Assembly (NCBI RefSeq): GCF_026393345.1
Contig: NZ_JAPLAI010000057.1
Location: 1 to 44,798, forward strand
DNA length: 44,798 nucleotides
Direction: 5' to 3'
Origin: Microbacterium sp.
GTDB taxonomy: Bacteria; Actinomycetota; Actinomycetes; Actinomycetales; Microbacteriaceae
Shown here: in pieces, positions 38,035 through 44,798 of the stretch
Position numbering within the stretch: the stretch's first letter is position 1
How the letters are laid out: each line of letters opens with the position of its first letter
The notes under the pieces: model-generated
Seen by the model: the letters and a program-made list of their open reading frames with translations, nothing else
The model's database searches: none
Told to the model about the DNA's origin: nothing
Position numbers and translations under genes: made by a program

Positions 38035-39030
38035 ATGCGCACACGACGAATGACGGCCATCGCAGCCGTCGCCGCGATCGGCATCATGCTTACCGCCTGC
38101 TCCGGCGGTTCGCTCAGCGGCGAGACCGCCAACCCGGACTCGGACGCCGAATCCGGCGAACTCGTCCCTGTCACCGTGGGTCTGCTGCCCATCGCCGCGG
38201 CTGCCGCGGTGCAGATGGGCATCGACGCGGGAGCGTTTGAAGACCAGGGCCTGGACGTCACCGTCCAGATCGGGCAGGGCGGCGCCGCCCTGCTGCCCGC
38301 CGTTTCCAGCGGTGACATCCAGTTCGCCGTCGGCAACCCGCTGTCCGTGCTGGTCGCCGCCAGTCAAGGACTCGAGATGAGCATCATCGCCGGTTACTCC
38401 AGCGTGGATGTGCCCGCCGACAAGCTGCCCACGGGCGTCATCGTCAAGGCGGACTCGGGCATCACCACATGGAAGGACCTCGAGGGCAAGAAGGTCGCCG
38501 TCAACGCCTTCAACACGCAGGGCGACCTCAGCATTATGGGTTCGGTCGAGCAGGACGGCGGAGACCCGAACGCGGTGGAGTTCACCGAGATCGCCTTCCC
38601 GGACCAGCTCGCCCAGCTCGAACAGGGCAACATCGACGCCGCATGGGTGCCGGAGCCGTTCGTGGGCAAGGCGCTCGCGACCGATGGTCTCGCCCTCCTT
38701 GGTGAGCCGATGGGCAACGTCATCCCCGGCCTGTCATCGATGGTGACCTTCACCTCGACGAAGTACGCCGAGGAGAACCCGGACATCGTTGAGAAGTTCC
38801 GCGCCGGCATCGCCGCGTCCACCGACATGGCCATGGCCGACACCGACGCCTACCGCGACGTCATCGTCTCCTACACCGGTATGGACGCCGCCGTCGTCGC
38901 GAACATCAACCTCGAGAACCTCTCTGCTGATCTCGACGAGAGCATCATCGAGGACCTCTCCACCCTCGCCCTGAAGTACGGCTTCCTCGAGCAGGAGCCG
39001 GACCTCAGCAAGGTGCTCCTGCTCAATTGA
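38035..39030 (+). CDS. ABC importer substrate-binding lipoprotein, NMT1/SsuA/TauA type
   Basis: 331 aa. The N-terminus is a lipoprotein signal: RR at 4-5, a hydrophobic stretch and lipobox LTAC with Cys22 or so, then a Ser/Gly linker. The mature part has the layout VGLLPIAAAAAVQMGIDAGAFEDQGLDVTV...GDIQFAVGNPLSVLVAA, the Venus-flytrap fold of aliphatic sulfonate/nitrate/aromatic acid binders. AAGGGAG precedes the ATG. With two permeases and an ATPase downstream it forms an importer, here likely for a phenylpropanoid or other aromatic acid. A hairpin follows directly, probably to give more of this protein than of the others. Confidence 0.88.
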   Translation: MRTRRMTAIAAVAAIGIMLTACSGGSLSGETANPDSDAESGELVPVTVGLLPIAAAAAVQMGIDAGAFEDQGLDVTVQIGQGGAALLPAVSSGDIQFAVGNPLSVLVAASQGLEMSIIAGYSSVDVPADKLPTGVIVKADSGITTWKDLEGKKVAVNAFNTQGDLSIMGSVEQDGGDPNAVEFTEIAFPDQLAQLEQGNIDAAWVPEPFVGKALATDGLALLGEPMGNVIPGLSSMVTFTSTKYAEENPDIVEKFRAGIAASTDMAMADTDAYRDVIVSYTGMDAAVVANINLENLSADLDESIIEDLSTLALKYGFLEQEPDLSKVLLLN

Positions 39031-39036
39031 TCGAAA

Positions 39037-39068
39037 CCGCCCGCCGTCGCGCAAGCGGCGGCGGGCGG
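39037..39068 (+). terminator. Strong intra-operon hairpin with GCAA loop
   Basis: CCGCCCGCCGTCGC (39037-39050) pairs with GCGGCGGCGGGCGG (39055-39068), 14 bp with a single G-U, closed by the GNRA tetraloop GCAA. It starts 7 bp after the binding-protein stop. No U tract is present. Placed between a binding-protein gene and its partners, it is likely to stabilise the upstream mRNA or to attenuate transcription. Confidence 0.7.
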
Positions 39069-39100
39069 ACCCCGTCCGCCGCCACCGGAAAGAGACTGCC

Positions 39101-40636
39101 GTGCACAACCAAGGCATCGGTACCTGGATGACCCGCCGCAGCATGCGCTCGTTCGACGACCTCGCCGTCTCTTACGGCGACACGTCGATGGGCTACCGCG
39201 ATCTCGCGGAGCGCATCCGCCGCCTCGCCGACGCCCTCGCCGGCCGGGGTGTCGTTGCCGGCGACCGCATCGCCTATCTCGGCAACAACCACCCCTCGTA
39301 CCTCGAGACGCTGTTCGCCACCGCGACGCTCGGCGCCATCTTCGTGCCGCTGAACACCCGACTGGCCGCGCCCGAGATCGAATTCGCCCTCGAGGACTCC
39401 GGTGCCACGACCCTCGTCCTGCATGCCGCGCTCCGCGACCTCGCCCGCGCGGGCTCCTGGTCCACCGGCGTCACCCGGCGCATTATTGTCGACGCCGACG
39501 CGTATCCCGCCGTCGAGGCGTACGAAGAGGTCCTGGCCTCGGGGGCGGACACGCAGCGCGACGTTCCGGTGCAGCCGGACGACCCCGCCCTCATCCTGTA
39601 CACCTCTGGCACCACGGGGCACCCGAAGGGTGCCGTCCTCAGCCACGCCAACATCACCTGGAACTGTTTCAACGCGATCGTCGACTACGGCATCCATGCC
39701 GAGGAGCGGGTTCTCCTCATCTCCCCCCTGTTCCACGTCGCCGCCCTCAGCATGGGCGCGTTGCCGGTGCTCCTGCAGGGCGGCCAGGTCATCCTGCACG
39801 ACCGCTTCGAACCGGGCGCCGTGCTGCACACGGTCGAATCGGAACGGGTGACGATGCTCGCGGGCGTTCCCACCACGTTCCAGATGCTGCAGGAACACCC
39901 GGACTGGGACACGACAGACATCAGCAGCCTGGAACACCTCACCTGCGGCGGGTCGACGATGCCGGAGCGGATGCTGGAAGCCTACGAAGCGCGCGGGCTG
40001 TCATTCTCGTGCGGATACGGCATGACCGAGACCGCCCCCGGCGCGACCGCTATGCCCCCGCGCATGTCTCGGGCGAAGATGGGCTCATCCGGCATCAAAC
40101 ACTTCTTCACTGATGTGAAAGTCGTCGACGAGAACGGCCAGGAAGTGCCCGCCGGCACGGTCGGGGAAATCTGGGTCAGCGGACCCAACGTCATCCGCGA
40201 GTACTGGAACCGCCCCGACGCCACCGCATCCGCCTTCGTCGACGGCTGGTTCCGCTCCGGCGATCTCGGCTCCCTGGACGAAGACGGCTACATCCGCATC
40301 TCGGACCGCCTGAAAGACATGATCATCTCCGGCGGCGAGAACATCTACTGCGCCGAGGTGGAGAGCGTGATCATGGAAATCCCGCAGATCTCCTCTGTCG
40401 GGCTGATCGGCATCCCGGACGATCGCTGGGGCGAGGTGCCGCTGGCCGTGGTCGCCCTCAAGCCGGGGCAGCAGTTGCACGCCGAGGACATCGTCGCCCA
40501 CCTGACGGGGCGCCTGGCCAAGTACAAAATTCCCAAGACCGTCGTCTTCACCGACGAACTGCCTCGCACCGCCAGCGGGAAGATCCGCAAAGCGGACCTG
40601 CGCGCACACTACGCCGCCGGCGTCACGCCGAGCTGA
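39101..40636 (+). CDS. AMP-forming acyl/aryl-CoA ligase
   Basis: 511 aa from a GTG with AAAGAG upstream. LYTSGTTGHPKGAVLSHAN is the AMP-binding P-loop, GYGMTETAPG the A5 motif, DGWFRSGDLG the A7/A8 region and TASGKIRK the A10 lysine (Lys494). It activates a carboxylic acid with ATP and CoA. In the cou and phd clusters the matching enzyme (CouL, PhdA) activates p-coumarate and related acids, so this is the likely entry step for the operon at 34378-37889. The gene is placed inside the importer set, between the binding protein and first permease. Confidence 0.88.
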   Translation: MHNQGIGTWMTRRSMRSFDDLAVSYGDTSMGYRDLAERIRRLADALAGRGVVAGDRIAYLGNNHPSYLETLFATATLGAIFVPLNTRLAAPEIEFALEDSGATTLVLHAALRDLARAGSWSTGVTRRIIVDADAYPAVEAYEEVLASGADTQRDVPVQPDDPALILYTSGTTGHPKGAVLSHANITWNCFNAIVDYGIHAEERVLLISPLFHVAALSMGALPVLLQGGQVILHDRFEPGAVLHTVESERVTMLAGVPTTFQMLQEHPDWDTTDISSLEHLTCGGSTMPERMLEAYEARGLSFSCGYGMTETAPGATAMPPRMSRAKMGSSGIKHFFTDVKVVDENGQEVPAGTVGEIWVSGPNVIREYWNRPDATASAFVDGWFRSGDLGSLDEDGYIRISDRLKDMIISGGENIYCAEVESVIMEIPQISSVGLIGIPDDRWGEVPLAVVALKPGQQLHAEDIVAHLTGRLAKYKIPKTVVFTDELPRTASGKIRKADLRAHYAAGVTPS

Positions 40637-40660
40637 CACGCTGCCTCTAGGAGGTCGATG

Positions 40661-41509
40661 ATGACCATCACACCACCCCCCGACGAGACGGTCACCCGCA
40701 CCGTCGCCATCGCGAAGGCGCGCGCTCGGCGTCGGTTCCGCCCCCGCAACGCCCTCCTCGGCATCGCCGGCATCGTCCTGTTCCTCGCGTTCTGGGAGAT
40801 CGCCTCCCGCACGGGTCTGGTGAACAGCACCTACCTGCCGCCACCCAGCGACGTGATTCCGCAGCTGTTCCGGGTCGCCACCTTCCCGGACTTCTGGGTC
40901 GCCGTCGGTGACACCCTCCTCGCCTGGGGTCTGGGCATGATCATCGCCCTCGTACTCTCCTGCGTGTTGGGAGTCGTGATCGGGCTATCTCCGTTCCTGC
41001 GCCGCGCCACCCACTCCACGGTGGAGTTCCTGCGCCCGATCCCCTCGGTCGCGCTGATTCCGCTCGCGGTGCTGCTGTTCGGCATCCGGATCGAGTCAAC
41101 CCTGCTGTTGGTGGTCTACGCCGCCTTCTGGCAGATCTTCATCCAGGTGCTCTACGGCGTCGCCGACGTTGACCAGGTGGCGATGAGCACGGGCCGCAGC
41201 TACGGGTTCTCCGCGTGGCAGCGCATCCGCGACATCGTGTTCCCGACCGCGCTGCCCTACGTGATGACCGGTGTCCGGCTGGCGTCGGCGATCGCGCTCA
41301 TCCTGGCCATCACTGCACAGCTGATCATCGGCACACCCGGGCTCGGCAGCGAGATCGCGTTCGCACAAAACGCCGGCAACTACGCGACGATGTACGCCCT
41401 CACGATCGCGACCGGCCTGCTGGGTGTCCTCATCAACCTCGGCGCACGGGCCCTAGAGCGCCGCCTCCTGTCCTGGCACACCTCGGTGCGCGGGGAGGTG
41501 GCAGCATGA
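40661..41509 (+). CDS. ABC importer permease (SsuC/TauC type), first copy
   Basis: 282 aa from the ATG at 40661; the ATG at 40658 is also possible, but AGGAGG (40649-40654) is better spaced to 40661. Six or so hydrophobic helices are seen; RSYGFSAWQRIRDIVFPTALPYVMTGVRLASAIALILAI is the EAA-type coupling loop. The N-terminal 35 residues are charged and cytoplasmic. Its stop overlaps the second permease start (ATGA, 41506-41509). Confidence 0.88.
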   Translation: MTITPPPDETVTRTVAIAKARARRRFRPRNALLGIAGIVLFLAFWEIASRTGLVNSTYLPPPSDVIPQLFRVATFPDFWVAVGDTLLAWGLGMIIALVLSCVLGVVIGLSPFLRRATHSTVEFLRPIPSVALIPLAVLLFGIRIESTLLLVVYAAFWQIFIQVLYGVADVDQVAMSTGRSYGFSAWQRIRDIVFPTALPYVMTGVRLASAIALILAITAQLIIGTPGLGSEIAFAQNAGNYATMYALTIATGLLGVLINLGARALERRLLSWHTSVRGEVAA

Positions 41510-42282
41510 GAAAGGTCGCCTCTGTCGTCGCCTTCACACTGGGCCTGCCCCTCATCCTCGTCGCGCTGTGGTGGATCAGCACGCTTGTCTCACCCAGCTT
41601 CTTCGTACCGGAGCCGCCGGAACTGATCAGCGAGTTCTTCGGACTCTGGTTCGGGCCCCGGTTGTGGGCAGACGTGCTGCCGAGCCTCGGCCGATTCGCC
41701 GCCGGCGTGGCTCTCGCCATCGTCATCGGGACGCTGCTGGGCATACTCATCGGCCTGAACCGCACTCTGCGTTCGCTCACCGAACCCGTCTTCGAGTTCT
41801 TCCGTGCGCTTCCTGCACCCGTCCTCGTACCGCCGCTCCTGCTGATCATCGGACCCAACGATGCGATGAAGATCATCGTGATCATGCTGGGCGCCGTCTG
41901 GCCCGTCCTCCTGAACACCGTCGAGGGCGTACGTGCCACCGATCCGGTGCAGAGCGACACAAGTCGGTCTTACGGCATCTCGGGTTTCAACCGCGTGCGC
42001 TATCAGGTGCTGCCCTCCGCTGCCCCGCAGATCCTTGCGGGCATCCGGCAATCCCTCCCCATCGGGCTGATCCTCATGGTCATCTCCGAGATGTTCGCTC
42101 CCACGGGCGGCCTCGGCGCCGCCATCATCCGATTCCAGCGCACCTACGCGATCCCCGAGATGTGGTCGGGAATCCTGCTGCTGGGCCTCATCGGCTTCCT
42201 CGTCGCGGCGATCTTCCGTGCCGTCGAACGCCGCATCCTCCGCTGGTACTACGGATTGAAGGATCTCGAGAATGCTGTCTGA
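41506..42282 (+). CDS. ABC importer permease (SsuC/TauC type), second copy
   Basis: 258 aa. SRSYGISGFNRVRYQVLPSAAPQILAGIRQSLPIGLILMV is the coupling loop, so this is a true second permease and not a fragment; the channel is likely a heterodimer, unusual for the SsuC/TauC group where one permease is common. GGGGAGG precedes the ATG. It overlaps the ATPase gene by 11 bp. Confidence 0.88.
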   Translation: MRKVASVVAFTLGLPLILVALWWISTLVSPSFFVPEPPELISEFFGLWFGPRLWADVLPSLGRFAAGVALAIVIGTLLGILIGLNRTLRSLTEPVFEFFRALPAPVLVPPLLLIIGPNDAMKIIVIMLGAVWPVLLNTVEGVRATDPVQSDTSRSYGISGFNRVRYQVLPSAAPQILAGIRQSLPIGLILMVISEMFAPTGGLGAAIIRFQRTYAIPEMWSGILLLGLIGFLVAAIFRAVERRILRWYYGLKDLENAV

Positions 42283-43135
42283 CGCCTCCGCTCCCCTGAA
42301 CACCGCCCCCTATGGACGCACCCTGGATGCGGCGGACACTCTGCTTTCGGTACGGAACCTGAAGAAGGTGTACTCCACCGACGGCGGCGACATCGAGGCT
42401 GTGCGCGACCTCACCTTCGACCTCGGGAAGAACGAGCTGACGTGTCTCGTCGGTCCATCCGGGTCGGGCAAGACGACGCTCCTCAAGTGCATCGCGGGCC
42501 TACTCGCCCCCACGAGCGGTGAAGTCGTCCTCGACGGCAAGAAGGTCACGGCACCACCGAAGAAGATGGCCGTGGTCTTCCAGGAGTACGGCCGGTCGCT
42601 GTTCCCCTGGTTGCGGGTCGCCGAGAACGTCGAACTGCCGCTGAAGAACGCCGGCATGGGGCGTGACGAACGCAAAGCCCTCGTCGAAGAGGCACTCGAG
42701 AACGTCGGTCTCGCGCACGTCCCCCGTTCGTACCCCTGGCAGCTCTCCGGCGGGATGCAGCAGCGCGTCGCGATCGCCCGCGCGATCGCCTACCAGCCGG
42801 AGGTGCTGCTGATGGACGAGCCGTTCGCGGCCGTCGACGCGCAGACCCGTGCAGACCTCGAGGACCTCGTGCGGCGCGTACGAAAGACGCTCGGGCTCTC
42901 GGTGCTGTTCGTCACGCATGACATCGACGAATCGGTCTACCTCGGCGAGCGCGTGATCATGCTCTCCAGCTCGCCGACCGTCGTGCAGCAGGACCTCGTC
43001 ATCGATCTGCCCGAGGAACGCGATCAGCTCGAGACGCGTTCCATGCCGCGGTTCACCGAACTCCGGCACTTCGTGTACGAGCAGATCCAGGAGGCCAAGA
43101 AGGGGTTCCGCCCGGACGCCGCCACCCGCCGGTGA
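42272..43135 (+). CDS. ABC importer ATPase (SsuB/TauB type)
   Basis: 287 aa. Walker A is GPSGSGKTT (residues 61-69), the Q-loop is in VVFQEYG, the signature is LSGGMQQR, Walker B is LLMDEPF and the H-loop is FVTHDIDE. VVFQEYGRSLFPWLRVAENV is typical of the nitrate/sulfonate/taurine group. It powers the permeases encoded just upstream, and its stop overlaps the next MFS start (GTGA, 43132-43135). Confidence 0.92.
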   Translation: MLSDASAPLNTAPYGRTLDAADTLLSVRNLKKVYSTDGGDIEAVRDLTFDLGKNELTCLVGPSGSGKTTLLKCIAGLLAPTSGEVVLDGKKVTAPPKKMAVVFQEYGRSLFPWLRVAENVELPLKNAGMGRDERKALVEEALENVGLAHVPRSYPWQLSGGMQQRVAIARAIAYQPEVLLMDEPFAAVDAQTRADLEDLVRRVRKTLGLSVLFVTHDIDESVYLGERVIMLSSSPTVVQQDLVIDLPEERDQLETRSMPRFTELRHFVYEQIQEAKKGFRPDAATRR

Positions 43136-44361
43136 TCCTCGCCCGCCGTTCCCCTCGCCTCCGAGGTCACATCGACCCGGGGCTCATGCTGGCCCTCGGA
43201 TTCGTGGCGATGGCGGGGTCGCTGTCGACGGACATGTATCTGCCGGCGTTCCCTGACATCGCGGCCACGTTCCGGGTCGATGCCTCTGCCGTGCAGCTGA
43301 CGATGACGTCGTTCCTCATCGGGTCGGCGGGGGGCCAGCTCCTTATCGGCGCGTTCTCCGACGCGCTCGGGCGGCGGCGTACACTGCTGACCGCGCTGGC
43401 TGTCTTCGCAGTCTGCGCCTACCTCGCCGCGGCCAGCCCCTCCCTGGTCATCCTGCTCGTGGTGCGCACGGTGCAGGGGTTCGCCGGCTCCGCGGGCGCG
43501 GTGCTCGCCCGCGCGGTGGTGTCGGACCTGGCCGACCGGACGCAGGCGGTGCGCGCGTTCAGCCTGCTGTGGGCGATGATCGCGCTCGGCCCCGCGATTG
43601 CCGCGCCGCTCGGGGGGTGGTTGACGCAGACGGGTGGATGGCGGCTCACGCTCCTCGGCGTCGCCGTCCTCGCGACCGGGATGCTGATCATCGCCGCGCT
43701 CGTCATCCCCGAGAGCCTCCCGCCCGAGCGCCGGCACGCGTTCACCGTCGGCGCGATCGCGGGCAACGTCGGGCATCTCCTGCGCGACGCTGCGTTCGTT
43801 GGATACGCCGTCGCCTTCGGACTGGGCTACGGGACCCTCATCGTGTACATCAGCTCGTCGTCCTTCATCGTGCAGAACATCTTCGACACGACCCCGTTCG
43901 CCTACTCGCTCACGTTCTCGTTCACGGGGTTGTGCATCATGTGCGGCGCGTGGCTCAGCGGCCGCATTGCAGCACGCATCGGCATCCGCCGAACGCTGTT
44001 GAGCGCGCAACTCCTGCAGGTGACGGGTGCCGGTATCGGCGGCGCGCTGGCAGTGGCCGGCGCCTTCGACCTGGGCTCGTACCTTCCGCTCATGGCCGCC
44101 TTCGCGCTCGGGTGCGGCGCCGTGATGTCCGCCGCGTCCGCCATCGCCGTAGGACGTTCTGCGCGTACCGCCGGGGCGGGGTCCGCGCTGGTGGGTTTCA
44201 GCCAATTCACCTTCGGCGCAGTCGCGTCACCGCTCGGCGGGCTGTTCGGCACGGACTCCGCCATCCCGGCCATGACGTTCATGACCTTGCTCCCGCTGCT
44301 GGCAATCGGCGCGGCTCTGGTCGGCCGGATCCTCGCGGCGAGACAACGTCCCACTCCCTGA
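43132..44361 (+). CDS. MFS transporter, Bcr/CflA type
   Basis: 409 aa from an overlapping GTG. LSTDMYLPAFPDIAATF is the family motif and FSDALGRRRTLL the loop 2-3 signature; about twelve helices. Having an MFS protein translationally coupled to an ABC importer ATPase suggests it exports a product or excess substrate of the same pathway, or is a second uptake route as for PhdT/CouT (which are MFS proteins). It is the last gene of the operon. A similar but diverged protein is encoded at 3578-4819. Confidence 0.85.
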   Translation: MILARRSPRLRGHIDPGLMLALGFVAMAGSLSTDMYLPAFPDIAATFRVDASAVQLTMTSFLIGSAGGQLLIGAFSDALGRRRTLLTALAVFAVCAYLAAASPSLVILLVVRTVQGFAGSAGAVLARAVVSDLADRTQAVRAFSLLWAMIALGPAIAAPLGGWLTQTGGWRLTLLGVAVLATGMLIIAALVIPESLPPERRHAFTVGAIAGNVGHLLRDAAFVGYAVAFGLGYGTLIVYISSSSFIVQNIFDTTPFAYSLTFSFTGLCIMCGAWLSGRIAARIGIRRTLLSAQLLQVTGAGIGGALAVAGAFDLGSYLPLMAAFALGCGAVMSAASAIAVGRSARTAGAGSALVGFSQFTFGAVASPLGGLFGTDSAIPAMTFMTLLPLLAIGAALVGRILAARQRPTP

Positions 44362-44380
44362 GATTCCGTCATCCTGGCCC

Positions 44381-44409
44381 TAGACAATCACTATCGGCAT
44401 AGGTAAAGT
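44381..44409 (+). promoter_or_regulatory. Promoter of the methylenetetrahydrofolate reductase gene
   Basis: TAGACA (44381-44386) and TAAAGT (44404-44409) are separated by exactly 17 bp, a good sigma-70-type match. Between them lies a short inverted motif, CTAT-CGGC-ATAG (44391-44402), that could be an operator. Confidence 0.6.
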
Positions 44410-44462
44410 AGCCATCACGGCACCCGACGAGGCGTGCCCCTCAGCGGAAAGGAGCTCGACTC

Positions 44463-44798
44463 GTGGCTCATATCTCGCCCGCGGCCGATCGCGCCGCAGC
44501 ACTCCGACTCATCGACGGCTTCTCGCTCGAGATGACGGGTAAGGATGTCCCCGGACTGGAGGAGGCGCGTGCCGCCATCCCCGCCGGGACGAAGATCAAC
44601 GTCACGTTCCTCGGCAACGAGGACCTCGACATGCGGGTCGCGGCGGCGAAGGCCGTCAAGGACTTCGGATTCACCCCGGTGCCGCACATCTCCGCCCGGC
44701 GCCTGTCGAGCCAGGAGCAGCTGGAGGAATTCCTCAGCCGCCTGCAGGAAGTCGGCGCGACCGAGCACGTGTTCTGCGTCGGCGGCGACCCGGCCGAA
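44463..44798 (+). CDS. Methylenetetrahydrofolate reductase-like protein, N-terminal part (3' end outside window)
   Basis: 112 codons from a GTG, with AAAGGAG 8 bases upstream. The chain reads FSLEMTGKDVPGLEEARAAIPAGTKINVTFLGNEDLDMRVAAAKAVKDFGFTPVPHISARRL and ends at VFCVGGDPAE: the TIM-barrel N-terminus of MetF-like reductases, with the HISARR and GGDP folate/flavin-site motifs. In the tetrahydrofolate-dependent O-demethylation of vanillate and syringate (LigM system of Sphingobium) a metF gene lies beside the demethylase to recycle methyl-THF. Here, next to phenylpropanoid genes, the same role is plausible; a housekeeping methionine role cannot be excluded. Confidence 0.8.
   Translation, partial: MAHISPAADRAAALRLIDGFSLEMTGKDVPGLEEARAAIPAGTKINVTFLGNEDLDMRVAAAKAVKDFGFTPVPHISARRLSSQEQLEEFLSRLQEVGATEHVFCVGGDPAE

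Noticed and set aside
1..44798. CRISPR arrays, tRNA or rRNA genes, transposases, prophage genes, replication origin
   Set aside because: No spacer-repeat pattern with regular 25-40 bp units, no cloverleaf or rRNA sequence and no transposase or phage protein was recognised. The short repeats at 469-568, 19259-19334 and 37930-37987 do not fit a CRISPR.

Overview
The window is GC-rich, gene-dense actinobacterial DNA. Closely packed operons with ATGA/GTGA overlaps, GTG starts, several apparently leaderless genes, a DUF222/HNH gene fragment and a very frequent GGATGC word suggest a Microbacterium-like member of the Microbacteriaceae. The genus is an inference. I see no rRNA, tRNA, CRISPR array, transposase or phage gene. 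No gene-free stretch exceeds 300 bases; the longest is 21917-22153.

The window is a catabolic island for plant aromatics. Left part (586-18449): a minus-strand operon (extradiol dioxygenase, SDR, MFS, berberine-bridge-type FAD oxidase, RpiB-like protein, quinone oxidoreductase) diverges from a NodD-like LysR gene. That gene is followed by a plus-strand operon (FAD hydroxylase, cupin, VOC protein, SDR, NTF2-like protein, C-C-bond alpha/beta hydrolase) ending in a strong hairpin. A TetR gene, a second FAD hydroxylase, a VOC protein, a fumarylacetoacetate-hydrolase-type enzyme, a 14-TM exporter, another SDR and a NIPSNAP-like protein follow. The set looks like a ring-hydroxylation, meta-cleavage and hydrolysis route for a polyphenol. 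Flavonoid-type substrates are my leading guess, not a demonstrated fact.

Middle part (18456-31278): a complete protocatechuate branch of the beta-ketoadipate pathway in two operons. pcaI-pcaJ-pcaF-iclR carries a three-half-site PcaR-type operator upstream. iclR-pcaH-G-B-D-C-thioesterase is divergent from a third iclR gene and pobA (4-hydroxybenzoate hydroxylase). An exported Tat/lipoprotein intradiol-dioxygenase-like protein lies between the operons.

Right part (31302-44798): two divergent CynX/NimT-type MFS genes, then a MarR gene divergent from SDR, amidohydrolase, GCDH-like acyl-CoA dehydrogenase and MaoC hydratase genes, then an ABC importer with an AMP-forming CoA ligase and an MFS gene. 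This has the enzyme set of the phd (Corynebacterium) and cou (Rhodococcus) phenylpropanoid clusters, which shorten p-coumarate-type acids to 4-hydroxybenzoate-type acids. A truncated methylenetetrahydrofolate reductase gene with a good promoter closes the window and may start an O-demethylation operon.

Together: uptake and side-chain removal (right), 4-hydroxybenzoate to protocatechuate (pobA), ring cleavage to acetyl-CoA and succinyl-CoA (pca), with a separate polyphenol ring-opening module on the left. Notable noncoding signals are an 11-bp tandem array, a triple GAAAGTGGGACATG element, operator-like palindromes at most regulator genes, and hairpins built from the GGATGC word.
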